In this document: one piece after another, positions 8,394 through 16,005 of the stretch | Numbering within the stretch: the first letter of the stretch is position 1 | Layout of the letters: every line of letters begins with the position of its first letter | Assembly: GCA_017471405.1 (NCBI GenBank) | Contig: JAFUTK010000001.1 | Span: 1 to 46,494 of the forward strand | DNA length: 46,494 nt | Reading direction: 5' to 3' | Source: Ruminococcus sp. | Lineage (GTDB): Bacteria > Bacillota > Clostridia > Oscillospirales > Ruminococcaceae | The notes under the pieces: generated by a model | Told to the model about the DNA's origin: nothing | What the model saw: only the letters and a program-made list of their open reading frames with translations | Databases searched by the model: none | Position numbers and translations under genes: made by a program

Positions 8394-8442
8394 TAGCCTA
8401 ATAACACAATTTGCCAGACCTTTATTTGTGCAAAACAAACAA

Positions 8443-8470
8443 CTGCGCCCCGGGAAACCCCGAAGCGCAG
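8443..8470 (-). terminator. terminator after the lacI-type gene
   Basis: On the minus strand CTGCGC and GCGCAG enclose an inner CGGGG/CCCGG pairing and are followed by TTGTTTGTTTTG. It ends the long galactan operon. Confidence 0.65.
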
Positions 8471-8488
8471 CCCATAAAGCTAATGTAT

Positions 8489-9499
8489 CTACATTGTCGA
8501 GCGCCGGATAAGTATCTCATAGCCCAGCATAACGTTCTCGTCGCTTGCCTCACCGTTCAGTATCTTCAGAAGCTGTGACGATGCGGCGGCTCCCACCTCT
8601 GCGGCGCTGAATATCAGCGAGGTTATGGGGGTGGTGTACCTGCTTAAAAATACGCTGTCGTAGAAGGAGGCGACCCTTATATCCTGCGGAACGCTCTTGC
8701 CCAGCTCGGAGAGCCTTGCCAGCAGCGACATACAGAGCATATCGTCGCCGCATACGATGCAGTCGGCCTCCTCAGTGAGTATCGACACCGCCTTGGAGAG
8801 CTTGAGCTCGCTGTCTATGCCGGTGAAAACTATCCTGTTGTTAGCGTGGGCGCCCTTGTCCAGCAGGGCAGTCATAAAGCCGGTGTAGCGGCTCTTGTTG
8901 ACGGTGTATTCCGTACTGCCCAGTATAAGCCCCAGCCGCTCCGGCGGGTTGTTCATCAGCAGGTAGGAGGTCAGATCCCGACAGCCATTGATGTGGTCGG
9001 TGTCCACGACTACGCTGTTTTCGTGAACGCTCCTGCCAATGACAACAAAAGGCATCTCGCGGCTGTCCAGCAGCTGCTCAATGCTGCCGTCAGCGGTGGG
9101 TCGGGTGACGATAACGCCGTCCACCTTCCGGTTTTCGATGACATTTGTGAGCTGTGCCAAATCGTCTCGCTCGGTGCCGATGATGAGGGCATTATAATCG
9201 CTGCTGGCACACTGCTTTGCGATACCTGTCAGGCAGGTCTGGAAGAAAGGAGCCTCCGCCTCGCTGCTGTCCATAGGCAGCACAACGCCTATATTGTAGG
9301 TTTTCTGCTCCGAGAGACTTTTCGCTATCATATTCGGGCGGTAGTTGAGCTCCTTGATACACTCAAAGACGCGCTCGCGGGTCTCTGCCCTTATCCTGCC
9401 CTTGCCGGAGATCGCCCGCGACACTGTGGACTTTGATAGTCCCAGAGCGGCGGCGATATCCTCCAGCTGAGGCTTTTTCTGATTAGCTTTTGTGTTCAT
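8489..9499 (-). CDS. LacI-family transcriptional regulator of the galactan locus
   Basis: 336 residues. The N-terminal helix-turn-helix and hinge (about 10-60) read LEDIAAALGLSKSTVSRAISGKG then YRPNMIAKSL, typical of LacI/GalR. The rest is a periplasmic-binding-protein-like effector domain (NIGVVLPMDSSEAEAPFFQ through TTPITSLIF). It is the last gene of the long operon, 16 bp after the MsmX-type ATPase gene. The three 18-bp operator-like sites in the window (8334, 20424, 20575) are the obvious targets, which would make it autoregulated through the operon promoter. The effector is probably galactose or a galacto-oligosaccharide; that is inference. Confidence 0.93.
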   Translation of the reverse strand: MNTKANQKKPQLEDIAAALGLSKSTVSRAISGKGRIRAETRERVFECIKELNYRPNMIAKSLSEQKTYNIGVVLPMDSSEAEAPFFQTCLTGIAKQCASSDYNALIIGTERDDLAQLTNVIENRKVDGVIVTRPTADGSIEQLLDSREMPFVVIGRSVHENSVVVDTDHINGCRDLTSYLLMNNPPERLGLILGSTEYTVNKSRYTGFMTALLDKGAHANNRIVFTGIDSELKLSKAVSILTEEADCIVCGDDMLCMSLLARLSELGKSVPQDIRVASFYDSVFLSRYTTPITSLIFSAAEVGAAASSQLLKILNGEASDENVMLGYEILIRRSTM

Positions 9500-9515
9500 C
9501 AGACATCATTCCGAT

Positions 9516-10727
9516 CTATTGATCATTTCTTTTCTTCTTGTTATCTGCGTCCTCACTGCCGTCATAGACCAGCTTGTTCTTCTCCTGCGGAACGGGAACT
9601 GCATCGGGCACGGCCAGATTTCTGCCGTCGGTGTTGGAGAAGAGGTTTATGGTGCGCTCTCTGATGGTGAAGGAGATGTCCTTCTTAGCCAGCAGTTGGA
9701 TCTGCTCCTCATCGGAGAGGTCTGCTATTTGCACCTTGAGGATAACGCTCTTGCCGTCAGCACAGTCGGCATGGATATGTATCTCGCTGCCCATCATTTC
9801 GGTTACTCTGATAGTAGCCTTGATGCCGTTCTCACCGGTGGGGTCGAGGATAAGGTTCTCAGGTCTTGCGCCCAGCTGTACTCTGGTGGGAACGGTCTCC
9901 AGCTTGTTCAGCTCGTCGCAGATGTACTGGGGCACCTTTACCTTGTAGCCCTCGATATCTGCGGTGTAGCTGCCGTCCTCCTCGTCAAGACGGGCTTCGA
10001 AGAAGTTCATCTGGGGAGTTCCGATAAAGCCTGCAACAAAGAGGTTCGCCGGGTGGTTGAACAGTTCCTGCGGAGTGCCGACCTGCATTACATAGCCATC
10101 CTTCATAATTACGATGCGGTCGCCCAGAGTCATAGCCTCTGTCTGGTCGTGAGTAACGTAGATAAAGGTGGTCCTTATCTTCTCACGCAGCAGGATTATC
10201 TCGGCTCTCATCTGGTTGCGGAGCTTTGCGTCCAGGTTGGAGAGCGGCTCGTCCATCAGGAACACCTTAGGCACACGCACGATGGCGCGCCCGATTGCCA
10301 CACGCTGACGCTGACCTCCGGAGAGCTGCTTGGGCTTGCGTCCCAGTAGGTCGGTAATGCCCAGTATCTCCGCAGCGTCCAGCACCTTCTGGTGTATCTC
10401 CTTGCTGGGCACCTTGCGCAGCCTCAGACCGAAGGCGATGTTCTCGTAAACGCTCATATGGGGATAGAGGGCGTAGTTCTGGAATACCATTGCGATATCC
10501 CTGTCCTTGGGTTCCATATCGTTTACCACATTTTCGCCTATGGAGATCTCGCCGCCGGTGATATCCTCCAGACCTGCTATCATACGCAGGGTGGTGGATT
10601 TGCCGCAGCCGGAAGGCCCTACCAGCACGATGAATTCCTCGTCCTTTATTTCAAGATTGAAATCGTGTACGGCAACGAAGCCGTTTTCATACTGTTTCTT
10701 TACATTCTTAAGCTTAACCTCAGCCAT
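9516..10727 (-). CDS. msmX: sugar ABC transporter ATPase, MsmX/UgpC type
   Basis: 403 residues, the ATPase of a CUT1 carbohydrate importer. Walker A is GPSGCGKST, the Q-loop is in MVFQNYALYPHMSVYENI, the signature is LSGGQRQR and Walker B is VFLMDEPLSNLD. The C-terminal regulatory (TOBE/MOP) domain follows from about 240. Proteins of this type often energise several sugar importers; here one sits with its permeases. The end of the protein is basic and charged (DGSEDADNKKKRNDQ). It starts 47 bp after the second permease gene with GGAGG before the ATG. Confidence 0.94.
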   Translation of the reverse strand: MAEVKLKNVKKQYENGFVAVHDFNLEIKDEEFIVLVGPSGCGKSTTLRMIAGLEDITGGEISIGENVVNDMEPKDRDIAMVFQNYALYPHMSVYENIAFGLRLRKVPSKEIHQKVLDAAEILGITDLLGRKPKQLSGGQRQRVAIGRAIVRVPKVFLMDEPLSNLDAKLRNQMRAEIILLREKIRTTFIYVTHDQTEAMTLGDRIVIMKDGYVMQVGTPQELFNHPANLFVAGFIGTPQMNFFEARLDEEDGSYTADIEGYKVKVPQYICDELNKLETVPTRVQLGARPENLILDPTGENGIKATIRVTEMMGSEIHIHADCADGKSVILKVQIADLSDEEQIQLLAKKDISFTIRERTINLFSNTDGRNLAVPDAVPVPQEKNKLVYDGSEDADNKKKRNDQ

Positions 10728-10774
10728 AATGTATTCCTCCGCTATGCAAATTTTATATAATTTCTATGTGTTTG

Positions 10775-11650
10775 TCAACCCTTGACGGCTCCGCCTGTAA
10801 CTCCCTCGACATAGTATCTCTGCAGCGCCATAAACAGCACGGTAACGGGAACGGATACGAACAGACCGCCCGCGCAGAATACGGTGAAGTAGTTGTTGAT
10901 GTGCTCCTTGTCAAGCCATTTGTAAAGACCCACCGCAACGTTGTAGGCCTCCTCGTGACCGAAGGAGATGAGGGATGCGTACATGAAGTCTCCCCAGGGA
11001 GCGATGAAAGCCATCATAATAGTGTATATGATGATAGGCTTAGCCATAGGCATTATTATCCTGAAGAAAACTCTGCTTCTGGAGGCGCCGTCGATGCGGG
11101 CGGCCTCGTCCAGCGACTTGGGGATAGTGTCGAAGAAGCCCTTGGCGATGTAGTAGCCCATGCCGGAGCTTGCCGCATAGATGAGGATAAGTCCGGGAAC
11201 GGCATTCTCGCTGGTCAGTCCGATGAGCTTTAAAATGAAGTAGGTAGCTATCATCGAAAGGAAGCCGGGGAACATTCCCAGTATGAGCATGAAGTTCATC
11301 AAAAGCTTTCTGCCCTTGAACCTCATTCTCGAAAGTGCGTAGGCTACGCTCAGAACGATGACCGTCTGCAGCACAGCGTTGAACAGTGCGATTATCAGGG
11401 TGTTCTTGTACCAGCTCAGAAAGTTGGTGTCATTGAACAATATCTTGAAGTTGTTGAGCGACCATTCCTTGGGGAACACATAGGTCACCATCGACTTTGA
11501 CTCTCCGCGGAAGGCCTGGAAAATCAGGTAGAAGAAGGGTATCATCCATATCAGGCAAAGCAGCGTCAGGAATACATAGATGATAATGCGGGAGACCCGC
11601 TCGCGGCGCGATTTGCTCTTGAATTTGGTCTTTTTATTTTCAGCACTCAT
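10775..11650 (-). CDS. sugar ABC transporter permease, MalG/GanQ-like
   Basis: 291 residues with six membrane helices. The cytoplasmic EAA loop reads SLDEAARIDGASRSRVFFRIIMPMAKP, the contact site for the ATPase. The C-terminal VEGVTGGAVKG is typical of MalG-type CUT1 permeases. Its ATG overlaps the stop of the first permease (ATGA), so the two subunits are translationally coupled. Substrate assignment to galacto-oligosaccharides rests on the GH53 genes in the operon. Confidence 0.94.
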   Translation of the reverse strand: MSAENKKTKFKSKSRRERVSRIIIYVFLTLLCLIWMIPFFYLIFQAFRGESKSMVTYVFPKEWSLNNFKILFNDTNFLSWYKNTLIIALFNAVLQTVIVLSVAYALSRMRFKGRKLLMNFMLILGMFPGFLSMIATYFILKLIGLTSENAVPGLILIYAASSGMGYYIAKGFFDTIPKSLDEAARIDGASRSRVFFRIIMPMAKPIIIYTIMMAFIAPWGDFMYASLISFGHEEAYNVAVGLYKWLDKEHINNYFTVFCAGGLFVSVPVTVLFMALQRYYVEGVTGGAVKG

Positions 11651-13161
11651 TGGAAATCCTCCTCATTCTTCATCGCAGGAGACAGGTTGTAAACTATCAG
11701 CGAGATGACGGCGACTACAAGGAATACCAGGATACCGATAACGGCTGCCATCTTGTAATCGTTGTTGGTCATGGTCAGGGTGTAGAGCCAGGTGATGAGC
11801 AGGTCAGTCTGACCGGCGCCGCCCTCATATGCCATAGTTTTCGGAGCTCCTGCTGTGAGCAGGTAGATAACGTTGAAGTTGTTGATGTTTGCGGTAAAGC
11901 TGGTCAGCAGGTAGGGGCCTGTGACGAAGAGCATATACGGCAGAGTGATTTTGGTGAACTGCTTGATGCCGGAGGCGCCGTCGATCTTTGCGCTCTCGTA
12001 GAGGTCGGCAGGAATGTTCATCAGAACGCCGGTGGTTATGAGCATAAGATAGGGTATGCCCACCCACAGGTTGATGACCAGCACCATTATCTTTGCCAGC
12101 GTCGGTGTTGTCATAAACCCTATCTTATCCGAAATGATGGATAGCTTTTGCAGTATCGAGTTGACGATACCCTCGTCTGCGAACATCTTTGATACCAGCA
12201 GCAGAGATACGAACTGCGGAACGGCGATGGTCATTACAAGGATAGTTCTGAATACCTTCTTGAACTTAATTCCCTTCTTGTTGATGCAGATAGCGATAAA
12301 CATTCCTAGGAAGTAGTTGGAGAAGGTAGCTACCAGCGCCCAGATCATAGTCCATATAAGTATTTCTCTGAAGGTGAAGGAGAACTTAGAGGAGCCGGAA
12401 ACATCGGTTGCCAGCATAGTCCTGAAGTTCTCGAAGCCTACCCAGCCGAAGAGCTTTTCGGGAGGCAGGTGAGAGTAGTCATAGTTGGTGAAGGCGATAA
12501 GTATCATAAAGAAGATGGGTATCACCGTAAAGATGACTATTCCCAGTAGGGGAACTGCCAGCAGGGTCTTGTAGTACTGCTCGTCACCCAGGGACTTGAC
12601 GTCCTGCTTGAAGCTCTTGGGTCTGACGCCCTCCTCGATGAGTTTCTGTGCCAGCGCGTTCTGGCGGATATTTATCACCCAGGTCCAGATAAAGCCTATG
12701 ATGATGAATATGGTGAGCACGCCGTAGAGAAGTATTTTCAGGCTGTTGTCCTTGTAGGTCAGCACCTCGAGGCCGTACTTGTTCAGCGTCTTGGTGACAG
12801 CCTCTGTGCCGAGGGTGCCCATATCCTTAAGATACCCGAAGCCGAAGCAGACCATATAGTAGATGAACACAGCCTCCATAAACAGGAAGATGATGCCCCG
12901 TCCTATCTGTCTGCGGAAGAACTGGCCGAAGCCCATAATTATGAATGAGAGCCTCGTCTTGAAGTCGCCTTCCTTGAAGATCGTGCCGATGCCCTTGAAG
13001 AACCTGCCAATGCCGCAGAAGAATTTTTTAAATCCCTGCGGGATTTTTTTGAGCAGGTTCAGAAGCCACCCCGGAATTGCCGCGAAAAATCTGCCTATGC
13101 TGTAAAGCTTTTTTTTCGCAGGGGGCAGACCGAGGTAATCTAGCTCTGTCATCTGTTTCAT
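11647..13161 (-). CDS. sugar ABC transporter permease, MalF/GanP-like, with long N-terminus
   Basis: 504 residues. The C-terminal 300 residues are a standard CUT1 permease with the EAA loop DLYESAKIDGASGIKQFTKITLPYM. The N-terminal 200 residues are extra compared with a short MalF: a basic, aromatic amphipathic stretch (about 18-70), then two or three helices (about 88-108 and 145-165). Extended forms are known in galactan and maltodextrin permeases of Firmicutes. GAAAGGATT precedes the ATG. It is separated from the binding-protein gene by 151 bp with a strong hairpin. Confidence 0.93.
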   Translation of the reverse strand: MKQMTELDYLGLPPAKKKLYSIGRFFAAIPGWLLNLLKKIPQGFKKFFCGIGRFFKGIGTIFKEGDFKTRLSFIIMGFGQFFRRQIGRGIIFLFMEAVFIYYMVCFGFGYLKDMGTLGTEAVTKTLNKYGLEVLTYKDNSLKILLYGVLTIFIIIGFIWTWVINIRQNALAQKLIEEGVRPKSFKQDVKSLGDEQYYKTLLAVPLLGIVIFTVIPIFFMILIAFTNYDYSHLPPEKLFGWVGFENFRTMLATDVSGSSKFSFTFREILIWTMIWALVATFSNYFLGMFIAICINKKGIKFKKVFRTILVMTIAVPQFVSLLLVSKMFADEGIVNSILQKLSIISDKIGFMTTPTLAKIMVLVINLWVGIPYLMLITTGVLMNIPADLYESAKIDGASGIKQFTKITLPYMLFVTGPYLLTSFTANINNFNVIYLLTAGAPKTMAYEGGAGQTDLLITWLYTLTMTNNDYKMAAVIGILVFLVVAVISLIVYNLSPAMKNEEDFQ

Positions 13162-13186
13162 AGATTTATCAATCCTTTCAAGCTTA

Positions 13187-13261
13187 TTTATGCCGTTTAA
13201 AGAACGTACACACAGGATATGCGCTCTTCAAGCGGCATAACGGCAGGCAGGTGCCTGCCGT
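13187..13261 (-). other. stem-loops between the binding-protein and permease genes
   Basis: In the 151-bp gap, ACGGCAGGCA and TGCCTGCCGT (13240-13261) form a perfect 10-bp stem, and TTTATGCCGTTTAAAGA (13187-13203) pairs imperfectly with TCTTCAAGCGGCATAA (13225-13240). No T run follows on the minus strand, so an RNA-stabilising or partial-termination structure that favours the binding-protein message is more likely than a full terminator. Confidence 0.5.
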
Positions 13262-13312
13262 CAGCGCTTAGTGTATCGGTTCGGAAATTTATTAAGGCGA
13301 TTATTTCAAAAA

Positions 13313-14647
13313 TTACTTAGCGTCCTTGATAGCAGCCTCGAGATCTGCAAGAGCAGCAGTGAGGTCAGCGTCGGAAGCGCTTGCATACTTGCCGCTGTTG
13401 ATGTCTGTACCGAAGGCTTCGGTCAGATCCCAGTAAGCGTTGGGGTACTGACCCTGTCCGGGGCAGAATGCCAGCTGCTCAGCCAGAGCGGAGAGAGCCT
13501 CATCAGCCTTTACAGCGTCGGAAGCCTGAGCGTTCTTGTTGGAGGGACCCCAGCCGTTAGCCTCGTAACGAGCCATCTGCATCTCCTCGCCGGTGATGAA
13601 GTCAGCCAGAGCGTGGCAGAAGGTAAGCTTGTCGGAGTCGGTCTGAGGCTTAACGCCTACGAGCTTGAAGCCGCCGAAGCCGCTCATCTGATAGTCGGTG
13701 CCGTCAACATTGAAGGTGGGGAGTTTAGCTGCGCCGAAGTTGTCGCCAAGGAGCTCCTTAACGGTAGCGCTGTCCCAGGTACCGGAAACGATAGCGCCTG
13801 CGGTGCCGCCATTGGGATCGAACAGAGCTGCATCAGAGCCGGTGGACTGGGCGAATCCGGAGTTCCCTGCCATAGCTACCATAGCCTTCATAGCTTTGAT
13901 ACCCTTGTCGCTGTTGTAGTCGCAAACTGCGCCGGTAACATTGCCCTCGGTATCGTACTCATAGTAGCACTGAGCACCGGTAGCGAAGAAGAATGCAACA
14001 TCGTACCAGCCGGACTGGATATCCATATAGAACTTCTTGCCAGCGTCGGAGCACTGCTTGAGGATGCCGTCCAGAGTGGAAGGATCGGTAACGACAGACT
14101 TGTCATAGTAGAGGAAGAAACCGTTGTCCGAGGTCTCGGGATAAGCATATACCTTGTTGTCCAGAGTAGCGGCGTTGATGGAGCCTACGTCGTTATTGTT
14201 GTTTACATCGTCAAGGAAGATGCCGCCGGGAGCGGAAAGTGCGCCGGCTGCAACGAGTCTTGCCAGCTGGTCCTGAGCGAAACCGAATACGTCTGCGCCG
14301 GCCTCAACGTCGGTGAGCATCTGAGTAGCAGCGTCGCCCTCACCCATAGCCGAAACGGTTACGGTGTACTGTCCTGCCCAGTCAGAGGTAGGCAGCCAAG
14401 CGTCGATCTTCTCCTGTGTCAGAGCGGAGATCTCCTCGGGAGCCCATACTGTGATGGACTTAGCATCGCCGGAGGGCTTTGCGTCGCCGCCGGACTTGCT
14501 TTCGGTGTTGCCGCCGTCAGCGGTGGAGTTGTTGGTGCTGCCGCCGTCAGCTGTGGAGCTGTCATCGGTCGAGCCGCAGCCAGTGAGTGCTATCGACGAG
14601 AGCATAGCTACCGACAGCACTGCCGAGAGAAGTTTCTTGAGTTTCAT
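13313..14647 (-). CDS. sugar-binding lipoprotein, CUT1 family
   Basis: 444 residues. The signal peptide ends in a lipobox LTGC (Cys24), followed by a Ser/Asn/Gly/Asp linker and a type-1 solute-binding domain (ITVWAPEEISALTQEKIDAW at the start, MSGFGGFKLVGVKPQTDSDKL later). It would capture galacto-oligosaccharides released by the surface galactanase and deliver them to the two permeases. GGAGGAATTATT precedes the ATG. It lies 22 bp after the cytoplasmic GH53 gene. GanS/CycB of Bacillus is the functional counterpart. Confidence 0.94.
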   Translation of the reverse strand: MKLKKLLSAVLSVAMLSSIALTGCGSTDDSSTADGGSTNNSTADGGNTESKSGGDAKPSGDAKSITVWAPEEISALTQEKIDAWLPTSDWAGQYTVTVSAMGEGDAATQMLTDVEAGADVFGFAQDQLARLVAAGALSAPGGIFLDDVNNNNDVGSINAATLDNKVYAYPETSDNGFFLYYDKSVVTDPSTLDGILKQCSDAGKKFYMDIQSGWYDVAFFFATGAQCYYEYDTEGNVTGAVCDYNSDKGIKAMKAMVAMAGNSGFAQSTGSDAALFDPNGGTAGAIVSGTWDSATVKELLGDNFGAAKLPTFNVDGTDYQMSGFGGFKLVGVKPQTDSDKLTFCHALADFITGEEMQMARYEANGWGPSNKNAQASDAVKADEALSALAEQLAFCPGQGQYPNAYWDLTEAFGTDINSGKYASASDADLTAALADLEAAIKDAK

Positions 14648-14669
14648 AATAATTCCTCCTGTTTAAAAA

Positions 14670-15794
14670 TTAATGTTTTCCGAACGTATATAGTGCGGGA
14701 TTTGCGTTCCCGCCGTAATCAAACAGGCATTCGTTTGCCCATTCATTACCGGTACCCTTGTCCTCCTCGCCTATGTCGCGGAGGGCTTCCTTCGTCGCCC
14801 AGGTGGACTCCTTTGTAGGCAGCCAGCCGGGCTCCCAGTAGTATATCGCTCTTAACCTGCCGTCCTTGACCTTTTTACATTCCTCATAGAGGTCTGACAG
14901 GAATTGCAGCTGACCCTCCTTGGTGAAGCTCCATCGGGGCTTTGAGCCGTCCTCCAGAGTGAAGTCCTCACCTATCATCAGCTTTCTTGCCTCGGGGTCG
15001 TGGTGGACGGTGGTGAAGGGATATGCTGTCTCGACTATCATAATGTCCTTGTTGTAGCGGGATATCATATCGTCGAAGTTTGCTCTCATCTGACTGAGCG
15101 TTCCATGCCACAGCGGGTAGTAGGAGGCTCCGATGATGTCGCAGTCCATCCCGCGGCCTGTAGCCGCGTCGAACCATTCCCGCCAGAGGGCGTTCTTTCC
15201 GCTCTGCTCCAGATGTATGATTATCTTAGCGTCTGAGACCTCCCGGACTGCCTGTGTCCCGGCGGCTATTAGCCGCCCGAGACGCTCAAAGCTTTCATCA
15301 AAGGCCTCCTTCGAGCTTCTGTCCAGCTTTGCTATGTCCCAAAGCATACCGTTTGTGATCTCGTTGCCCACCTGAACATATTCCGGTGCCGCACCATGAC
15401 TGATAAAATATTTCAGCGTGTCAGCGGTGAAGTCGTGCAGGGCAGTGCACATCTCATCAAGGCTCATGCCCCTCCACGCCTTCGGTATGCCCTGCCTTGC
15501 AGGGTCGCACCAGAAATCGCTGTAGTGAAAGTCCAGCAGAAGGCTCATGCCCTTTTCCTTGATGCGCTTAGCCAGCCGGAGCATCTTTTCGGTGTCGCAG
15601 GTGCCGCCGCCGTAGTCGTTGCCGTCCCGGTCGTAGGGGTCGTTCCAGACCCTTAGCCTCGCGGAGGTGACGCCGCTGCTTATCAGTGCGTCGTCCAGCA
15701 GTACCTCTTTGCCGTCAACGTAGAATTTACCGCCCTGCGCTTCAACCTCCGGAAGAGTGGAGATGTCAGCACCGATGATGATATCAGTCGTCAT
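14670..15794 (-). CDS. GH53 endo-beta-1,4-galactanase, cytoplasmic form
   Basis: 374 residues covering a single GH53 (beta/alpha)8 barrel. The N-terminal IIIGADIS, RLRVWNDPYDRDGNDYGGG and [11 protein letters not shown] blocks are family hallmarks. The acid/base Glu is E145 (QVGNEITNG) and the nucleophile E255 (MIVETAYPF), both intact. No signal peptide precedes the barrel, so it should act inside the cell, unlike most GH53 enzymes, on oligosaccharides after import. Its ATG overlaps the zinc-ribbon gene by 11 bp and has only a weak ribosome site, so it is probably translated by coupling. Confidence 0.94.
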   Translation of the reverse strand: MTTDIIIGADISTLPEVEAQGGKFYVDGKEVLLDDALISSGVTSARLRVWNDPYDRDGNDYGGGTCDTEKMLRLAKRIKEKGMSLLLDFHYSDFWCDPARQGIPKAWRGMSLDEMCTALHDFTADTLKYFISHGAAPEYVQVGNEITNGMLWDIAKLDRSSKEAFDESFERLGRLIAAGTQAVREVSDAKIIIHLEQSGKNALWREWFDAATGRGMDCDIIGASYYPLWHGTLSQMRANFDDMISRYNKDIMIVETAYPFTTVHHDPEARKLMIGEDFTLEDGSKPRWSFTKEGQLQFLSDLYEECKKVKDGRLRAIYYWEPGWLPTKESTWATKEALRDIGEEDKGTGNEWANECLFDYGGNANPALYTFGKH

Positions 15795-16005
15795 AATCTT
15801 CTACCGTGATGCGCTTAAGCATATCCCTGTAGCGGAAGCGGGCCATCTCGTTCTTTTCGAGAACGTCTGCCTCGCTGCCGTGATAGCAGCACCTGATGCA
15901 GTAGTATTCCTTCAGGTCCTTGTCGTAGAACATATCAATGTCTATATCCCTCATAAAGCAGGAGGGGCATCTGAAATTCAGCTTTCCTTTTGCAGACTGA
16001 GCCAT
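15784..16005 (-). CDS. 73-residue zinc-ribbon protein of unknown function
   Basis: Small protein with CPSC at 13-16 and CIRCC at 36-40, a likely four-cysteine zinc ribbon, then an acidic/basic helical tail (EKNEMARFRYRDMLKRITVEDYDD). It overlaps the gene before it by 28 bp and the GH53 gene after it by 11 bp. GGAGATG sits at a suitable distance before its ATG, inside the end of the 610-residue gene. The tight packing in a sugar operon argues for co-translation and a linked role, but nothing in the sequence shows what it does. Confidence 0.75.
   Translation of the reverse strand: MAQSAKGKLNFRCPSCFMRDIDIDMFYDKDLKEYYCIRCCYHGSEADVLEKNEMARFRYRDMLKRITVEDYDD

Noticed and set aside
9492-10349. 285-residue + strand frame opposite the MsmX-type ATPase gene
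   Set aside because: Antisense shadow; the minus strand encodes all ABC motifs.
13271-14818. 515-residue open frame on the + strand opposite the sugar-binding protein gene
   Set aside because: It is a shadow of the real minus-strand gene, which has a lipobox, family motifs and a ribosome site. The + frame has neither and is Val/Gly/Leu-rich.
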